A stretch of 64,000 bases of DNA from Cytobacillus sp. NJ13 (GCA_030348385.1 JAUCFP010000006.1:5227720-5291719); one strand, 5' to 3'. Shown: positions 7,852-16,299, numbered from the stretch's first letter. Notes: generated by a model not told the origin, from the sequence alone. Numbers and translations: made by a program.

Positions 7852-7971
7852 GAAAAGCGGAAGCGCCTTCGGAACAAGTAAAGATCACTTGTTCCTGCGA
7901 AGTTAGTCCAATGAAGCATTCCTTGGTGTTCACCCACGACACTCGAGGGGGCAGGCTGCTTGCGCTAGACA
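7852..7971. repeat. Dispersed palindromic repeat, copy B (inverted)
   Basis: Read on the minus strand, this begins TGTCTAGCGCAAGC, carries CCCCCTCGAG and ends AAGGCGCTTCCGCTTTTC, the same termini as the copy near 52.2 kb. A 9-bp hairpin GGAACAAGT / ACTTGTTCC (7871-7895) occupies the middle. The element ends 22 bp before the D,D-carboxypeptidase start, so it lies in that gene's 5' untranslated region or replaces its native promoter. Confidence 0.65.
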
Positions 7972-7992
7972 AAAAAAGACAGGTGAGTTTGA

Positions 7993-8865
7993 ATGAAAAA
8001 GATTATAATTATGGCAGGGACTCTTAGCCTCCTGCTTTCCGGCTGCAGCCAGCTTGATCCATATTTGGATAAGGTCCAGCCGCTTATTGAAAAAATACCG
8101 TTCATTGGGGAAGAAAAAAGCCTTGAGGAACCTCCTCAAGAAGATGAATCCTCAAAAAAAGAAGAAAACAGTGCGGAGGAAGCAGGCAACGAAGAGAATG
8201 AAGAAATTCAAGATGATCCTCTTTCATTGGAAGCTTCATATTTTAATGATATAAAAGCTGTCGATGGCAGAAATATAATCCAGAACCCTGATAATGTGAT
8301 GGTCCTTGTCAACAAACAATTCAGCCTTCCGGATGGCTATGAACCATCCAAGTTAATGATCCCGGATGTTGCATTTTCATATGGTAAATTAGATTTGGAA
8401 AAAAGCTATATGCGGCAGGACGCAGCCCAGGCCTTGGAGAAGCTATTTACCGGAGCATTGAATGAGGGTGTGGAATTATTTGCTGTTTCCGGATATCGCT
8501 CATTTACACGGCAGTCACAGGTTTTTGAGGCAGAAGTAAATAGAGTGGGGAAAGAAAAAGCGGTTCAGGCTGTGGCAATTCCCGGAAGCAGTGAACATCA
8601 GACAGGACTTACAATGGATATCTCCAGCAGAAGTGCAAACCTTGAGCTTTCAGAAGAATTCGGGGAAACAAATGAAGGAAAGTGGCTTGCTGAAAATGCA
8701 CATCGCTACGGTTTTATTCTCCGCTATCCAAAAGGAAAAGAAGCCATCACAGGTTATAAATTTGAGCCTTGGCATTTCCGATATGTGGGTACAGAGGCTG
8801 CAAAAGTCATTTATGAAAAGAAATGGACTTTGGAAGAATACTTCGATATTGTTAAAAAAATCTAA
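7993..8865 (+). CDS. yodJ: D-alanyl-D-alanine carboxypeptidase lipoprotein (VanY type)
   Basis: This predicted peptidase should trim the terminal D-Ala of peptidoglycan stem peptides outside the membrane. The signal peptide ends in the lipobox LLSGC (Cys17), followed by a long Glu/Lys-rich linker (about residues 40-75) and an M15B/VanY domain. The zinc ligands lie in SSEHQTGLTMDIS (His, Asp) and EPWHFRY (His). Length is 290. The position near deoD and ctpA corresponds to B. subtilis yodJ. The ATG has AGGTGAG upstream. A dispersed repeat lies directly in front of the gene. Confidence 0.88.
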   Translation: MKKIIIMAGTLSLLLSGCSQLDPYLDKVQPLIEKIPFIGEEKSLEEPPQEDESSKKEENSAEEAGNEENEEIQDDPLSLEASYFNDIKAVDGRNIIQNPDNVMVLVNKQFSLPDGYEPSKLMIPDVAFSYGKLDLEKSYMRQDAAQALEKLFTGALNEGVELFAVSGYRSFTRQSQVFEAEVNRVGKEKAVQAVAIPGSSEHQTGLTMDISSRSANLELSEEFGETNEGKWLAENAHRYGFILRYPKGKEAITGYKFEPWHFRYVGTEAAKVIYEKKWTLEEYFDIVKKI

Positions 8866-8888
8866 GAGGCCAAAAAGGCCTCTTTCAT
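8865..8888. terminator. Bidirectional terminator between yodJ and the downstream minus-strand gene
   Basis: AGAGGCC / GGCCTCT with a five-A loop serves both converging genes; T residues follow on the plus side. Confidence 0.75.
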
Positions 8889-9130
8889 TTGTTTCTCTGC
8901 TTTGATCTGCTTTTCCCCGATTGGAAATAGTAAATAACTGCTAAAATAAGAGGAACAACCGGAAGGGCCGATAAAAAGCGGAGTGTGTTTTCTGCTCCTG
9001 ATAAATAATATCCTAAAGGCAGCAGAAGAAGGAAGCTGAAAAATGCAAGTTTCCATGACTGGTTCATGACTCCGGCAATAAGGCTGATCAGGGAAAGTGC
9101 GAAACTTAGCCATAATACTGCGCTTATCAT
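8885..9130 (-). CDS. Small membrane protein, three hydrophobic segments
   Basis: This 81-residue hypothetical protein has three hydrophobic stretches (around 3-22, 28-45 and 54-70) and a basic C-terminus (QSGKSRSKQRNK), so it is an integral membrane protein with a cytoplasmic tail. ATG 9130 is chosen because AAGGGGTGA precedes it by 5 nt; a GTG 9 bp upstream overlaps that site. I do not recognise a family. It is convergent with yodJ and shares its terminator. Confidence 0.7.
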   Translation of the reverse strand: MISAVLWLSFALSLISLIAGVMNQSWKLAFFSFLLLLPLGYYLSGAENTLRFLSALPVVPLILAVIYYFQSGKSRSKQRNK

Positions 9131-9319
9131 AATATTCACCCCTTAAAAAGTGATGGAATAGCTGAAGTCTGGCTGTTTCGAAAGGATTGGGAGAATTCTT
9201 GTGGGTTTTTGAAAAGAGACTTTATAATAAAATATGGTTTACAGCGGCAAAACATTAATCTTTTATTTTCTGGATGCTCCCATGTAAAATATAATAAAAA
9301 GGGTAATTGAGGGAATAAT

Positions 9320-9832
9320 ATGATTTTTCTGAGTGAGCTAACAGGCAGGGATGCGGAAAAACTTTTAAATTTTGAAAAAGAAAACCGTATGTATTTTGAA
9401 CAATATGTCCCTTCGCGAGGGGATGCATATTATTCAGTGGATTTCATTATTGCTTCAATCCTGCAAATGAAGGAATCGAGAAGTTATGATGAGTATTATA
9501 TGTACCTAATTAAAAATGAAAATGACGAAATAGCCGGGCGGATAAATGTTTACAATATTAACCGAGAGACTCTTACAGGGGAAATCGGCTATAGAATTGG
9601 GGAGAATCATACAGGATTGGGCTATGCTTCAAAAGCAGTTGAATTAATAATCAGAGAAGCTAAAGAGGTATTAGGATTAATCTGTCTTAAAGCACTGACC
9701 ATGTCATTCAACGAAGCTTCAGGCAAGGTTCTGAAAAAAAATGGATTTATTGAAAAAGAAAAACTGGAAAAACATTTGCCGTTTAATGGTGAGAAGTTTG
9801 ATGCCATGGTATTCTGCAAGAAACTTTATTAA
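9320..9832 (+). CDS. GNAT acetyltransferase (RimJ/RimL-like)
   Basis: The 170-residue protein has the Acetyltransf_3 layout: a beta hairpin with IAGRINVYNI, the central EIGYRIGENHTGLGYASKAVE acetyl-CoA loop (residues about 97-117), and the C-terminal SGKVLKKNGFIEK element. Members acetylate protein N-termini or small amines; the substrate here cannot be read from sequence. The ATG follows TTGAGGGAATAAT. It stands alone with about 100-190 bp on either side. Confidence 0.8.
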   Translation: MIFLSELTGRDAEKLLNFEKENRMYFEQYVPSRGDAYYSVDFIIASILQMKESRSYDEYYMYLIKNENDEIAGRINVYNINRETLTGEIGYRIGENHTGLGYASKAVELIIREAKEVLGLICLKALTMSFNEASGKVLKKNGFIEKEKLEKHLPFNGEKFDAMVFCKKLY

Positions 9833-9900
9833 GCTATTTGTTATATGGCCTGTTGGTATTGCCGGCTGTTGACCGTATGTTTATTAACTTCCTTTAATGA

Positions 9901-9914
9901 GGTATAAATATACC
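9901..9914. promoter_or_regulatory. Palindrome GGTATAAATATACC before copZ
   Basis: A perfect 14-bp palindrome lies 30 bp upstream of the copZ start. It could be an operator for a copper-sensing repressor, though it does not match the CsoR or CopY box closely. A similar palindrome (GGGTATAAATACCC) occurs at 20287. Confidence 0.35.
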
Positions 9915-9944
9915 AGGTTTCATTATAAAAAGGAGGCACATACA

Positions 9945-10151
9945 TTGGAAAAGGTTTCACTTAAAGTTGTGGGCATGACCTGCAGCCACTGCGAAGAGGC
10001 GGTCAAAAATGCCCTTCTCTCCATTGATGGCGTGGCAAGCGTCGCAATTGCCTTACACGACGAACATGCAGATATTGAGTATGACTCGAAAAAAGCTGAT
10101 AAGGAAAACTTAATAAAAGCGATAGAAGATCAAGGCTATGGGGTAGCCTAA
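9945..10151 (+). CDS. copZ: Copper chaperone CopZ (heavy-metal-associated domain)
   Basis: This 68-residue protein is a single HMA domain. Its metal site is MTCSHC (C13, C16), and the family ending AIEDQGYGVA is nearly identical to B. subtilis CopZ as I remember it. It would bind Cu(I) and hand it to a CopA ATPase. No copA or csoR lies beside it, so this is an orphan copy. The start is TTG 9945 with AAGGAGG 8 nt upstream; the longer frame back to 9897 lacks a binding site and would add residues foreign to the family. Confidence 0.85.
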   Translation: MEKVSLKVVGMTCSHCEEAVKNALLSIDGVASVAIALHDEHADIEYDSKKADKENLIKAIEDQGYGVA

Positions 10152-10161
10152 CAAAAAGAAG

Positions 10162-10194
10162 GAGCGCTTTAGCATATTTCGCTGGCGCTCTTTC
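10162..10194 (+). terminator. Terminator after copZ
   Basis: GAGCGC and GCGCTC pair over a 17-nt loop, followed by TTTC. The stem is modest and the tail short, so efficiency is uncertain. Confidence 0.6.
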
Positions 10195-10302
10195 AAATTT
10201 TACACATACGCATTTTTCTTTGTTATTTTTTCGATAAAAATGTTATTCTAATCATTAAGGATTGTACATAGTTATTTTACGGTAACGAAAGTGGTGAAGA
10301 GT

Positions 10303-11781
10303 TTGCAAAATGAAGATGTAAACAAAGAAACTTCCGAAACACCAGATACTAACCATTCAGGTTTTATCCGCATGAAAAAGTTTCATTTTGTCATGCTGCT
10401 GTTTTTTATTGTTTTCCTTTCAGCTGGAATTACTACCTTTGCATTGGCTTTTGGAGATGAAAAAGCAGTAGATGTTGGAACAGGCGAAAGAAGGGAATTT
10501 GATAAGCTTTATACAGCTTATGATACCCTTAAAACAAACTATTTCCAGGAAGTTGACCAGGATAACCTTATAAACGGCGCTATTAACGGTATGCTTGAAG
10601 CGCTGGATGATCCATACTCAGACTATATGAACGAGGAAGAAGCCAAAAGCTTCCATCAGAGTATTTCATCCTCATTTGAAGGAATCGGAGCTGAAATCCA
10701 GGAGCAGGAAGGCTATATTGTAATTGTTTCACCATTAAAAGGTTCACCTGCTGAAAAAGCAGGGCTTAAACCGAATGACAAGGTCCTGTCAGTTGATGGA
10801 AAAAGCCTTCAGGGAATGAGTTCTACAGAAGCCGTTATGCTGATCAGAGGCGAAAAAGGCACTAAGGTAGAACTTTCAGTTCAGCGCCCTGGCGGGGATG
10901 AGCCTATGAATATTTCCATTACTCGCGATACTATCCCGCTTGAAACCGTCTATGGGGAAATGCTTGAAGATGGTATTGCTAAAGTGCAGATTACTACTTT
11001 CTCGGAAAATACTTCTAAAGAGCTGGTGGAAACTCTGAATGAGCTGCAAAAGCAGGGCATGAAAGGATTAATCCTTGATCTTCGCCAGAATCCTGGGGGC
11101 CTTCTGGATCAGGCAGTGAAAATTTCCAGCCTGTTTGTCCCGGATGGCGAGATTTTATTCCAAATTGAAGACCGCAATGGAAACAGGGAAGAAGTTAAAT
11201 CAACGCAAGAAGAAAACCCGAATATTCCTTTAGTAGTTGTGATTGATAAAGGAAGCGCAAGTGCATCAGAAATTTTGGCCGCAGCAGTACACGAGTCTGC
11301 AGATGTGCCGCTTGTCGGTGAAAAGTCGTTTGGAAAAGGCACAGTCCAGCGTGCACAGGACTTCTCAGATGGATCTAACATGAAATTCACTACTGAAAAA
11401 TGGCTGACTCCGGATGGAAATTGGATTCATAAAAAGGGAATAACACCAGACCACAAAGTGGCCTTGCCTGATTATGCTACACTGCCATTTATTAATCCTG
11501 ACACTGAATTAAAGCTTTCTGCTTCTTCAGCTCAGGTTAAAGCAGCACAGCAAATGCTGAAAGCACTTGGGTATGATCCTGGAAGAGAAGACGGTTTCTT
11601 TGATGAAAAAACAGAACAGGCTGTCAAGGAATTTCAGGCTGCTGAAAAGCTTGAACAAAATGGAGTATTATCAGGGCAGTCTACCCTTAGACTGATGGAA
11701 AAACTCCGTGAAAAAATTGATCAAAATGATACGCAAATTCAAAAAGCAGCCGAAGTGCTGAAAGAACAAATAGAATCTTAA
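10303..11781 (+). CDS. ctpA: Carboxy-terminal processing protease CtpA (S41)
   Basis: CtpA is a membrane-anchored serine protease acting outside the cytoplasm. Order: short cytoplasmic N-terminus, a membrane helix (VMLLFFIVFLSAGITTF), an S41 N-terminal region, a PDZ domain (about residues 105-190), the S41 core with the Ser-Lys dyad in GSASASEILAAAVH and GEKSFGKGTVQ, and a C-terminal peptidoglycan-binding module (AQQMLKALGYDPGREDG). Length about 492. I prefer TTG 10303 because AAAGTGGTGA lies 5 nt upstream; GTG 10291 or 10294 would add four residues. It shares the B. subtilis ctpA neighbourhood. Confidence 0.9.
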   Translation: MQNEDVNKETSETPDTNHSGFIRMKKFHFVMLLFFIVFLSAGITTFALAFGDEKAVDVGTGERREFDKLYTAYDTLKTNYFQEVDQDNLINGAINGMLEALDDPYSDYMNEEEAKSFHQSISSSFEGIGAEIQEQEGYIVIVSPLKGSPAEKAGLKPNDKVLSVDGKSLQGMSSTEAVMLIRGEKGTKVELSVQRPGGDEPMNISITRDTIPLETVYGEMLEDGIAKVQITTFSENTSKELVETLNELQKQGMKGLILDLRQNPGGLLDQAVKISSLFVPDGEILFQIEDRNGNREEVKSTQEENPNIPLVVVIDKGSASASEILAAAVHESADVPLVGEKSFGKGTVQRAQDFSDGSNMKFTTEKWLTPDGNWIHKKGITPDHKVALPDYATLPFINPDTELKLSASSAQVKAAQQMLKALGYDPGREDGFFDEKTEQAVKEFQAAEKLEQNGVLSGQSTLRLMEKLREKIDQNDTQIQKAAEVLKEQIES

Positions 11782-11784
11782 GGT

Positions 11785-11815
11785 AAAAGCTCTCCATTTT
11801 TTGGAGAGCTTTTTC
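11785..11815 (+). terminator. Terminator after ctpA
   Basis: AAAAGCTCTCC and GGAGAGCTTTTT form an 11-bp stem followed by T residues. Confidence 0.9.
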
Positions 11816-11917
11816 TATGGATACATGTATTCCTGTTATAGAAAATGGGTATATAAAGCATTCATCTTTCCCACAATGATAGTAAACTTTACAATAAGCA
11901 ACGGTGGGGTGATTCGC

Positions 11918-12838
11918 TTGAAGAATATAATAATTGGTTTTTTATTGGCTGCAGCCATCCTGTCCGGCTGTACTTCCTTTCAGCAAAAAGAAGATCGCAA
12001 TGAGGTAAGGCAGGATTCTTCAGCTGATGAGGCTGAAAAGGAAGATAAAGAGCCATCCGCTCTTGGAAATGAAACGAAAAACTTTTTGCTGATAGGTGTT
12101 GACAGCAGGGGAGAAGAGGAGTCACGTTCAGATGCTATTCTTCTAGCCAGTTATGCACCTTCTGGAGATTCGATTAAATTGGTCTCTTTAATGAGGGACA
12201 GCTATGTAAAAATTCCTGATTATCAATATATGTACAGCAAACTGAATCATGCTTATTATATAGGCGGCAAGGATTTATTAAAGGATACAATAGAACAAAA
12301 CTTCGGAGTCCAAATCGATCATACAGCAATTATCGATTTTAAGGGATTTACAAAAATGCTTGATGCCATTGCCCCTGACGGTATTGAATTGGAAGTCAGT
12401 TCTGCAATGATTGACGATATGGGATTGGATTTGGAGCCCGGCAAGCAAAAACTTAAGGGGAGCGACCTTTTATCGTATGTGAGATTTCGCCATGATGGAC
12501 AAAGTGATTTTGGGAGAGTGGACAGACAGCAGGAAATTTTGATAGAGCTTAAAGATGAAGTGATGAATCAATTCTCATCACCTGCTGGTTTGGCAAGGTT
12601 TCCGGAAGTGATCAGCCAGGCATTGAAATACGTTGAAACTGACTTAAAGATTGAGGAAGCAATAGCTTTGGGTGTTTCATTTTTAATGGATCCTGTTACT
12701 GATATTGAAACACTGAGGGTGCCGATTACAGACAGTTTTGAAAATAAAACATATGAGCATGCCGGATCGGTTCTCCAGCTGGATTTCGAGGAAAACTCTG
12801 AAGCACTTAAGCAGTTTTTGAAGGCTGAAAAAGAATAG
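11918..12838 (+). CDS. LytR-CpsA-Psr (LCP) family lipoprotein
   Basis: LCP enzymes transfer undecaprenyl-linked glycopolymers such as teichoic acids to peptidoglycan. The 306-residue protein contains the LCP core: NFLLIGVDSRGEEESRSDA, the MRDSYVKIP arginine segment, the YIGGKDLLKDTIEQNFGVQID region and the DLLSYVRFRHDGQSDFGRVD motif with its conserved Arg/Asp residues. It opens with a lipobox (LAAAILSGC, Cys18) instead of the single membrane helix usual in Bacillus TagT/U/V. The start is TTG 11918 after GGTGGGGTGA. It is monocistronic and convergent with the methyltransferase gene. Confidence 0.85.
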   Translation: MKNIIIGFLLAAAILSGCTSFQQKEDRNEVRQDSSADEAEKEDKEPSALGNETKNFLLIGVDSRGEEESRSDAILLASYAPSGDSIKLVSLMRDSYVKIPDYQYMYSKLNHAYYIGGKDLLKDTIEQNFGVQIDHTAIIDFKGFTKMLDAIAPDGIELEVSSAMIDDMGLDLEPGKQKLKGSDLLSYVRFRHDGQSDFGRVDRQQEILIELKDEVMNQFSSPAGLARFPEVISQALKYVETDLKIEEAIALGVSFLMDPVTDIETLRVPITDSFENKTYEHAGSVLQLDFEENSEALKQFLKAEKE

Positions 12839-12862
12839 TGCAGATATGAGCCATAGCGCTTT

Positions 12863-12900
12863 AAAAATGAGGAGCCAGTGGGGCTCCTCATTTATTTTTT
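12863..12900. terminator. Bidirectional terminator after the LCP gene
   Basis: AAATGAGGAGCC and GGCTCCTCATTT form a 12-bp stem with T-rich flanks on the plus strand; the opposing methyltransferase stop lies inside it. Confidence 0.85.
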
Positions 12901-13505
12901 CTGCAGACCGCAATCCCAAAAGGGTAGTGTTTGCCTTCTCTTTTCGGTTCAATAAGAACACTTCTCTGATAATAAAATTCCGTCTCTCCGTATGACTTAA
13001 ACAGATCGGTGAATTCATCTTCAGTCAGCTGATGATAATGGAATGGCTCTCTCGTTGGTTGTCCCCTTCCAGCGCCGAATGGAGTGGATAAAATGAGAGT
13101 CCCTCCAGGCTTTAGCATCTTATAAAGGCTGTTAAGAAATATTTCTTCTGATGCCAGGTGTTCAAGTGTTTCAAAGCTCGTTATCACATCAAAGAATCCT
13201 AATTGATCAGTGAGGTTTTCATCTTCTGCATTGGCTTTTACAAATTGTACAAGAGGATGATAGTGGTGCTGCCTGGCATATTTCAGTGTATCTTCATCAA
13301 CGTCCACTGCGATAATTTCATTGATTTCTTTTTTCTTGGCTTTTGCCATAATTTTTGAGCCGTACCCCGTTCCGCAGGCAATATCAAGGACTCTTCCTCT
13401 GGCATAATAAATGGCAAAATAGTAACGCGCCAAATGTTCCAGAAGCATTCCGTTTGTAATGGGCATTTCCTCCGGTATGATTCTTTCTCCGGTATTTTCT
13501 AGCAT
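12888..13505 (-). CDS. Class I SAM-dependent methyltransferase
   Basis: The 205-residue protein has the Rossmann-like methyltransferase motifs: motif I RVLDIACGTGYGSKI (residues about 37-51), the acidic end of beta-2 in IIAVDVDEDTL, and motif IV FDVITSFETLEHL. It therefore binds S-adenosylmethionine, but the acceptor is unknown. Position beside ctpA corresponds to yodH of B. subtilis, also a predicted methyltransferase, so orthology is possible though not shown. The ATG at 13505 has GGTGGAG upstream on the minus strand. Confidence 0.8.
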   Translation of the reverse strand: MLENTGERIIPEEMPITNGMLLEHLARYYFAIYYARGRVLDIACGTGYGSKIMAKAKKKEINEIIAVDVDEDTLKYARQHHYHPLVQFVKANAEDENLTDQLGFFDVITSFETLEHLASEEIFLNSLYKMLKPGGTLILSTPFGAGRGQPTREPFHYHQLTEDEFTDLFKSYGETEFYYQRSVLIEPKREGKHYPFGIAVCRKNK

Positions 13506-13620
13506 ATTAACTCCACCATCCTTATTAGAGATTATAGCAAATATGACTTATGGTTTGTATGGACTGATAAAATCATATACAATGTGTCATTAGACAGGAT
13601 AGCTATAAAGAGGTGATCCT

Positions 13621-14022
13621 TTGAAGCAGATAGTGGAACTTAATGAGCAGACCCGCAATCAAATATCAGATATAGAACAAAAGTGCGAAAAGCTTGCAGA
13701 AAAACTTCTTAATAACTATAAATCAGTCTTTCAAACCGGCGGGGAAAATCTGGTAGTGGACCTGATCAGAACCATTAAAGGCCGCTGTGCATCAGAAAAT
13801 GATGTTTTTAAAGTTGATTATGAGTCCATTTTGGAATTGGGAATTGAAACGGAAGATGATTTTTTTCCAAATGCATATATTCCCATCTGGAAATGCAAAC
13901 AGGAAATGTTTCATTCAGTTGGTTATTTAACAAATCTTGATATTGATGCAATAGAGAAGAAAATGATAATTATGATTGAAGAAATGCTTGCAGATCGTGA
14001 AGAAGGGGAAAAATATGAATAA
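13621..14022 (+). CDS. Hypothetical protein upstream of the COG0523 gene
   Basis: This 133-residue, mostly helical acidic protein has no membrane segment or motif I can name; a central region contains RTIKGRCASEND and a Trp/Cys pair in PIWKCKQEM. The start is TTG 13621 with AGAGGTGATCC upstream. Its last 8 bases overlap the start of the COG0523 GTPase gene, so the two are translationally coupled and probably work together. No Zur-box-like palindrome was found upstream. Confidence 0.7.
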   Translation: MKQIVELNEQTRNQISDIEQKCEKLAEKLLNNYKSVFQTGGENLVVDLIRTIKGRCASENDVFKVDYESILELGIETEDDFFPNAYIPIWKCKQEMFHSVGYLTNLDIDAIEKKMIIMIEEMLADREEGEKYE

Positions 14023-14935
14023 AACAGAAATATATATATTATCAGGTTTTCTTGGGAGCGGGAAGACTACACTTCTTAAGCAGCTGCTCCAGGATGAAAA
14101 AAAGCAAGGCAGGAAAGTGGCAGTCATGATGAACGAGCTTGGGAAAGTATCAATTGACTCAGACGTGGTCGATGAGGATGTACCTTTAAAGGAGCTGCTT
14201 GACGGATGCATATGCTGTACAATCTCAGATAAGCTGGAAGCTCAGCTTCAGGAATTATTGATGGCTGATAAGCCGGAAGCGATCTATATTGAGACAACAG
14301 GCGCTGCACATCCCATTGAAGTTCTGGATAGCATCCTTTCCCCCCTCTTTGCAGAACGCATGCTGGTAAAAGGGGTTCTTTCTGTTGTTGACGGTCCCAG
14401 ATGGCTTAATCGAAAGATGTTAAGCCCTCAGATTCAGCAGCTCTTAATTGAGCAGGTGCGGCATGCGGATTTAATAATTTTAAATAAAGCAGATGAACTT
14501 ACCGAAGCGGAACAGGCGCGGCTTACGATGGAGGTTCAGGGTCTAAACAGCCAGGCATTCAGCATCTTAACATCGTACTCAAAGGTCGCTGTGAAGGAGG
14601 TAAGAGGCATGTCTTCCGGGAAAAAAAGCCCCGCATCCAGGTCACATGTTTTTTCTGATCTACGCTTGAGCACTTTTGTTTATCAGTTTCAAAAACCTGT
14701 CAATCAGTCTGAATTTGAGGACTTTCTAAGAGGTATCCCTGATACTGTTTACAGAATAAAAGGTTATTTGAAACTGAATTCATCAAAGTACCCGTTTCTT
14801 TTTCAGTTTTCTTATGGAATGCCGCTGTATATGCAGGAGAACATAAATATGCCCCTGAATATGGTTTTTATAGGAGAAAATCTTGACTGGGGAAAAATTG
14901 AAAAAAGGTTAAAAACCTTAGAAGGCATTAATTAA
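14015..14935 (+). CDS. COG0523 (CobW/YjiA-type) metal-chaperone GTPase
   Basis: This P-loop GTPase family delivers metals, most often zinc, to target proteins. Seen here: Walker A GFLGSGKTTL (residues 11-20), the signature metal-binding motif GCICC (Cys65, Cys67, Cys68), the Walker B region PEAIYIETTG, the NKAD guanine-specificity motif (residues about 160-163) and a C-terminal CobW_C domain. Length 306, close to E. coli YjiA and shorter than B. subtilis ZagA/YciC. The ATG overlaps the preceding hypothetical gene. The metal and client cannot be deduced, because no Zur site or paralogous zinc protein is adjacent. Confidence 0.85.
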   Translation: MNKTEIYILSGFLGSGKTTLLKQLLQDEKKQGRKVAVMMNELGKVSIDSDVVDEDVPLKELLDGCICCTISDKLEAQLQELLMADKPEAIYIETTGAAHPIEVLDSILSPLFAERMLVKGVLSVVDGPRWLNRKMLSPQIQQLLIEQVRHADLIILNKADELTEAEQARLTMEVQGLNSQAFSILTSYSKVAVKEVRGMSSGKKSPASRSHVFSDLRLSTFVYQFQKPVNQSEFEDFLRGIPDTVYRIKGYLKLNSSKYPFLFQFSYGMPLYMQENINMPLNMVFIGENLDWGKIEKRLKTLEGIN

Positions 14936-14942
14936 AGTTAAG

Positions 14943-14973
14943 AAAAATCGCACTCAAATTGTGCGATTTTTTT
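14943..14973 (+). terminator. Terminator after the COG0523 gene
   Basis: AAAAATCGCAC and GTGCGATTTTTTT form an 11-bp stem with an 8-nt loop and a T-run. Confidence 0.92.
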
Positions 14974-15060
14974 ATTCCTAAGATGAATGAAAAAAACCTG
15001 TTTTTGGGAAACTCAATATATAATGCTGAACCGAAAAAACTTAAAAAATGAGTGGAACTT

Positions 15061-15894
15061 ATGAAAACAATACACGCAATCATGATCTTCATTGTTCTTC
15101 TTGCTGCAGGAGGCACACACACTGCTGCAAGCGAAGAGGGGATAAGCTGGCAAATTGAGATGATCCCTTGGAAAAAAGTGAATGGGATATTGCCTAAATA
15201 CAGTAAATTTACTGTTCTGGATGTTGAAACAGGCAAGAAGTTTAAAGTTCAAAGACGAGCCGGCAGCCATCATGCTGATGTTCAGCCATTAAATGCTGAA
15301 GAGACAAAAATAATGAAAAGCATTTATGGAGGAAAATGGAGCTGGAAGCGGCGGGCAATCATTGTTATTAATGGAAATCAGTGGATTGCCGCTTCGATGC
15401 ATGGAATGCCCCATGGAGGCGGAGCACTGAAAAACAACTTTCCTGGGCACTTCTGTATTCATTTTTATGGCAGCACCACCCACCGTACCAATTACATGGA
15501 TTTATCACATATGCTGATGATCTTAAAAGCAGCAGGAAAACTTGATGAATATCTCTATAATGCAAATCCATTTGAAGTAATCAGTGCATTCATGGCCGGA
15601 TTAAAACAGCAGGATCCCAAGCTGGTACAGCCCATTTCCCTCCAGCCCTCAGCCTGGAAAAAAATCCTGCCCAGCATAGAAAATGTAAGGCTAAGTGCGA
15701 TGCCTGTCCTTCCTGCTGAGGATTTGACAGACGAGCTGAGCTTGGAAGTGCCGGTAGAAGCAGACTGGTTTATAAAAAACCGCGGCAGACTGCATTTTCG
15801 AGGCAGCATCTATCTTGTTCGCTTTTCACAAGCGGACCCATGGAAAGTGGACAATAAAAGATTCCTAAATGAAAATAAGTTAGTGAACGAATAA
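15061..15894 (+). CDS. Secreted protein with a YkuD-like His/Cys signature
   Basis: The 277-residue product starts with a signal peptide (helix about 5-19, then AGGTHTAASEE). A domain around residues 45-160 contains SWKRRAIIVINGNQWIAASM, then HGMPHGGGALKNNFPGHFCIHF and GSTTHRTN. The order HG...GHFCIHF resembles the L,D-transpeptidase (YkuD) active site HG...SHGCIRM, so a cell-wall transpeptidase or amidase is plausible. This is inference; I do not know a characterised member. I recall similar sequences in Paenibacillus labelled only as peptidoglycan-associated. ATG 15061 is used; a GTG three codons upstream is the alternative. A 17-bp terminator follows. Confidence 0.7.
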   Translation: MKTIHAIMIFIVLLAAGGTHTAASEEGISWQIEMIPWKKVNGILPKYSKFTVLDVETGKKFKVQRRAGSHHADVQPLNAEETKIMKSIYGGKWSWKRRAIIVINGNQWIAASMHGMPHGGGALKNNFPGHFCIHFYGSTTHRTNYMDLSHMLMILKAAGKLDEYLYNANPFEVISAFMAGLKQQDPKLVQPISLQPSAWKKILPSIENVRLSAMPVLPAEDLTDELSLEVPVEADWFIKNRGRLHFRGSIYLVRFSQADPWKVDNKRFLNENKLVNE

Positions 15895-15927
15895 AAGCTT
15901 GAGAATAATATCTCAAGCTTTTATTCG
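15888..15927. terminator. Perfect 17-bp bidirectional terminator
   Basis: CGAATAAAAGCTTGAGA pairs perfectly with its inverse across a six-base loop, overlapping the stop of the secreted protein and ending 13 bp before the stop of the convergent zinc-ribbon gene. A/T tracts at both ends suit either direction. Confidence 0.85.
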
Positions 15928-15939
15928 TTTTCAGCAAGA

Positions 15940-16182
15940 CTACTGTTTTTCGCCAAATTTGATGAATGTGCGCTCGTCTTCTACAAGTCCGCAGGCCGCA
16001 CACTGCACTCTCTTGTCAGGACCTTTATAAGGCATATGGAATGGGGACAGCTGTTCATTACTGTACTCTTCTAATACATTCCCTGTCTGCGGATCCATTT
16101 TGATGGATTGAGGCACCTGCTGAATAATATTAAATCGGCTTCTGTTGGTTTTACAGTTTGGGCACCGATAAGGTGAATTCAT
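15940..16182 (-). CDS. Small zinc-ribbon protein
   Basis: This 80-residue protein carries CPNC near the N-terminus and CAAC near residue 62, enough for one zinc ribbon, with a proline-rich middle. No family name comes to mind. The ATG at 16182 follows AGAAAGGAGAATGAGTTA. It is convergent with the secreted protein gene. Nucleic-acid or protein binding is the usual role of such folds; nothing more specific can be said. Confidence 0.7.
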   Translation of the reverse strand: MNSPYRCPNCKTNRSRFNIIQQVPQSIKMDPQTGNVLEEYSNEQLSPFHMPYKGPDKRVQCAACGLVEDERTFIKFGEKQ

Positions 16183-16299
16183 TAACTCATTCTCCTTTCT
16201 GGCATATTAGCTATATTTTTTGCATTTATAAAATTATTTATGTAAAAATACATCTAAGGAAATATAATGGTTTCCTGTTTTGGAAGGGAAGTGGCAGTA

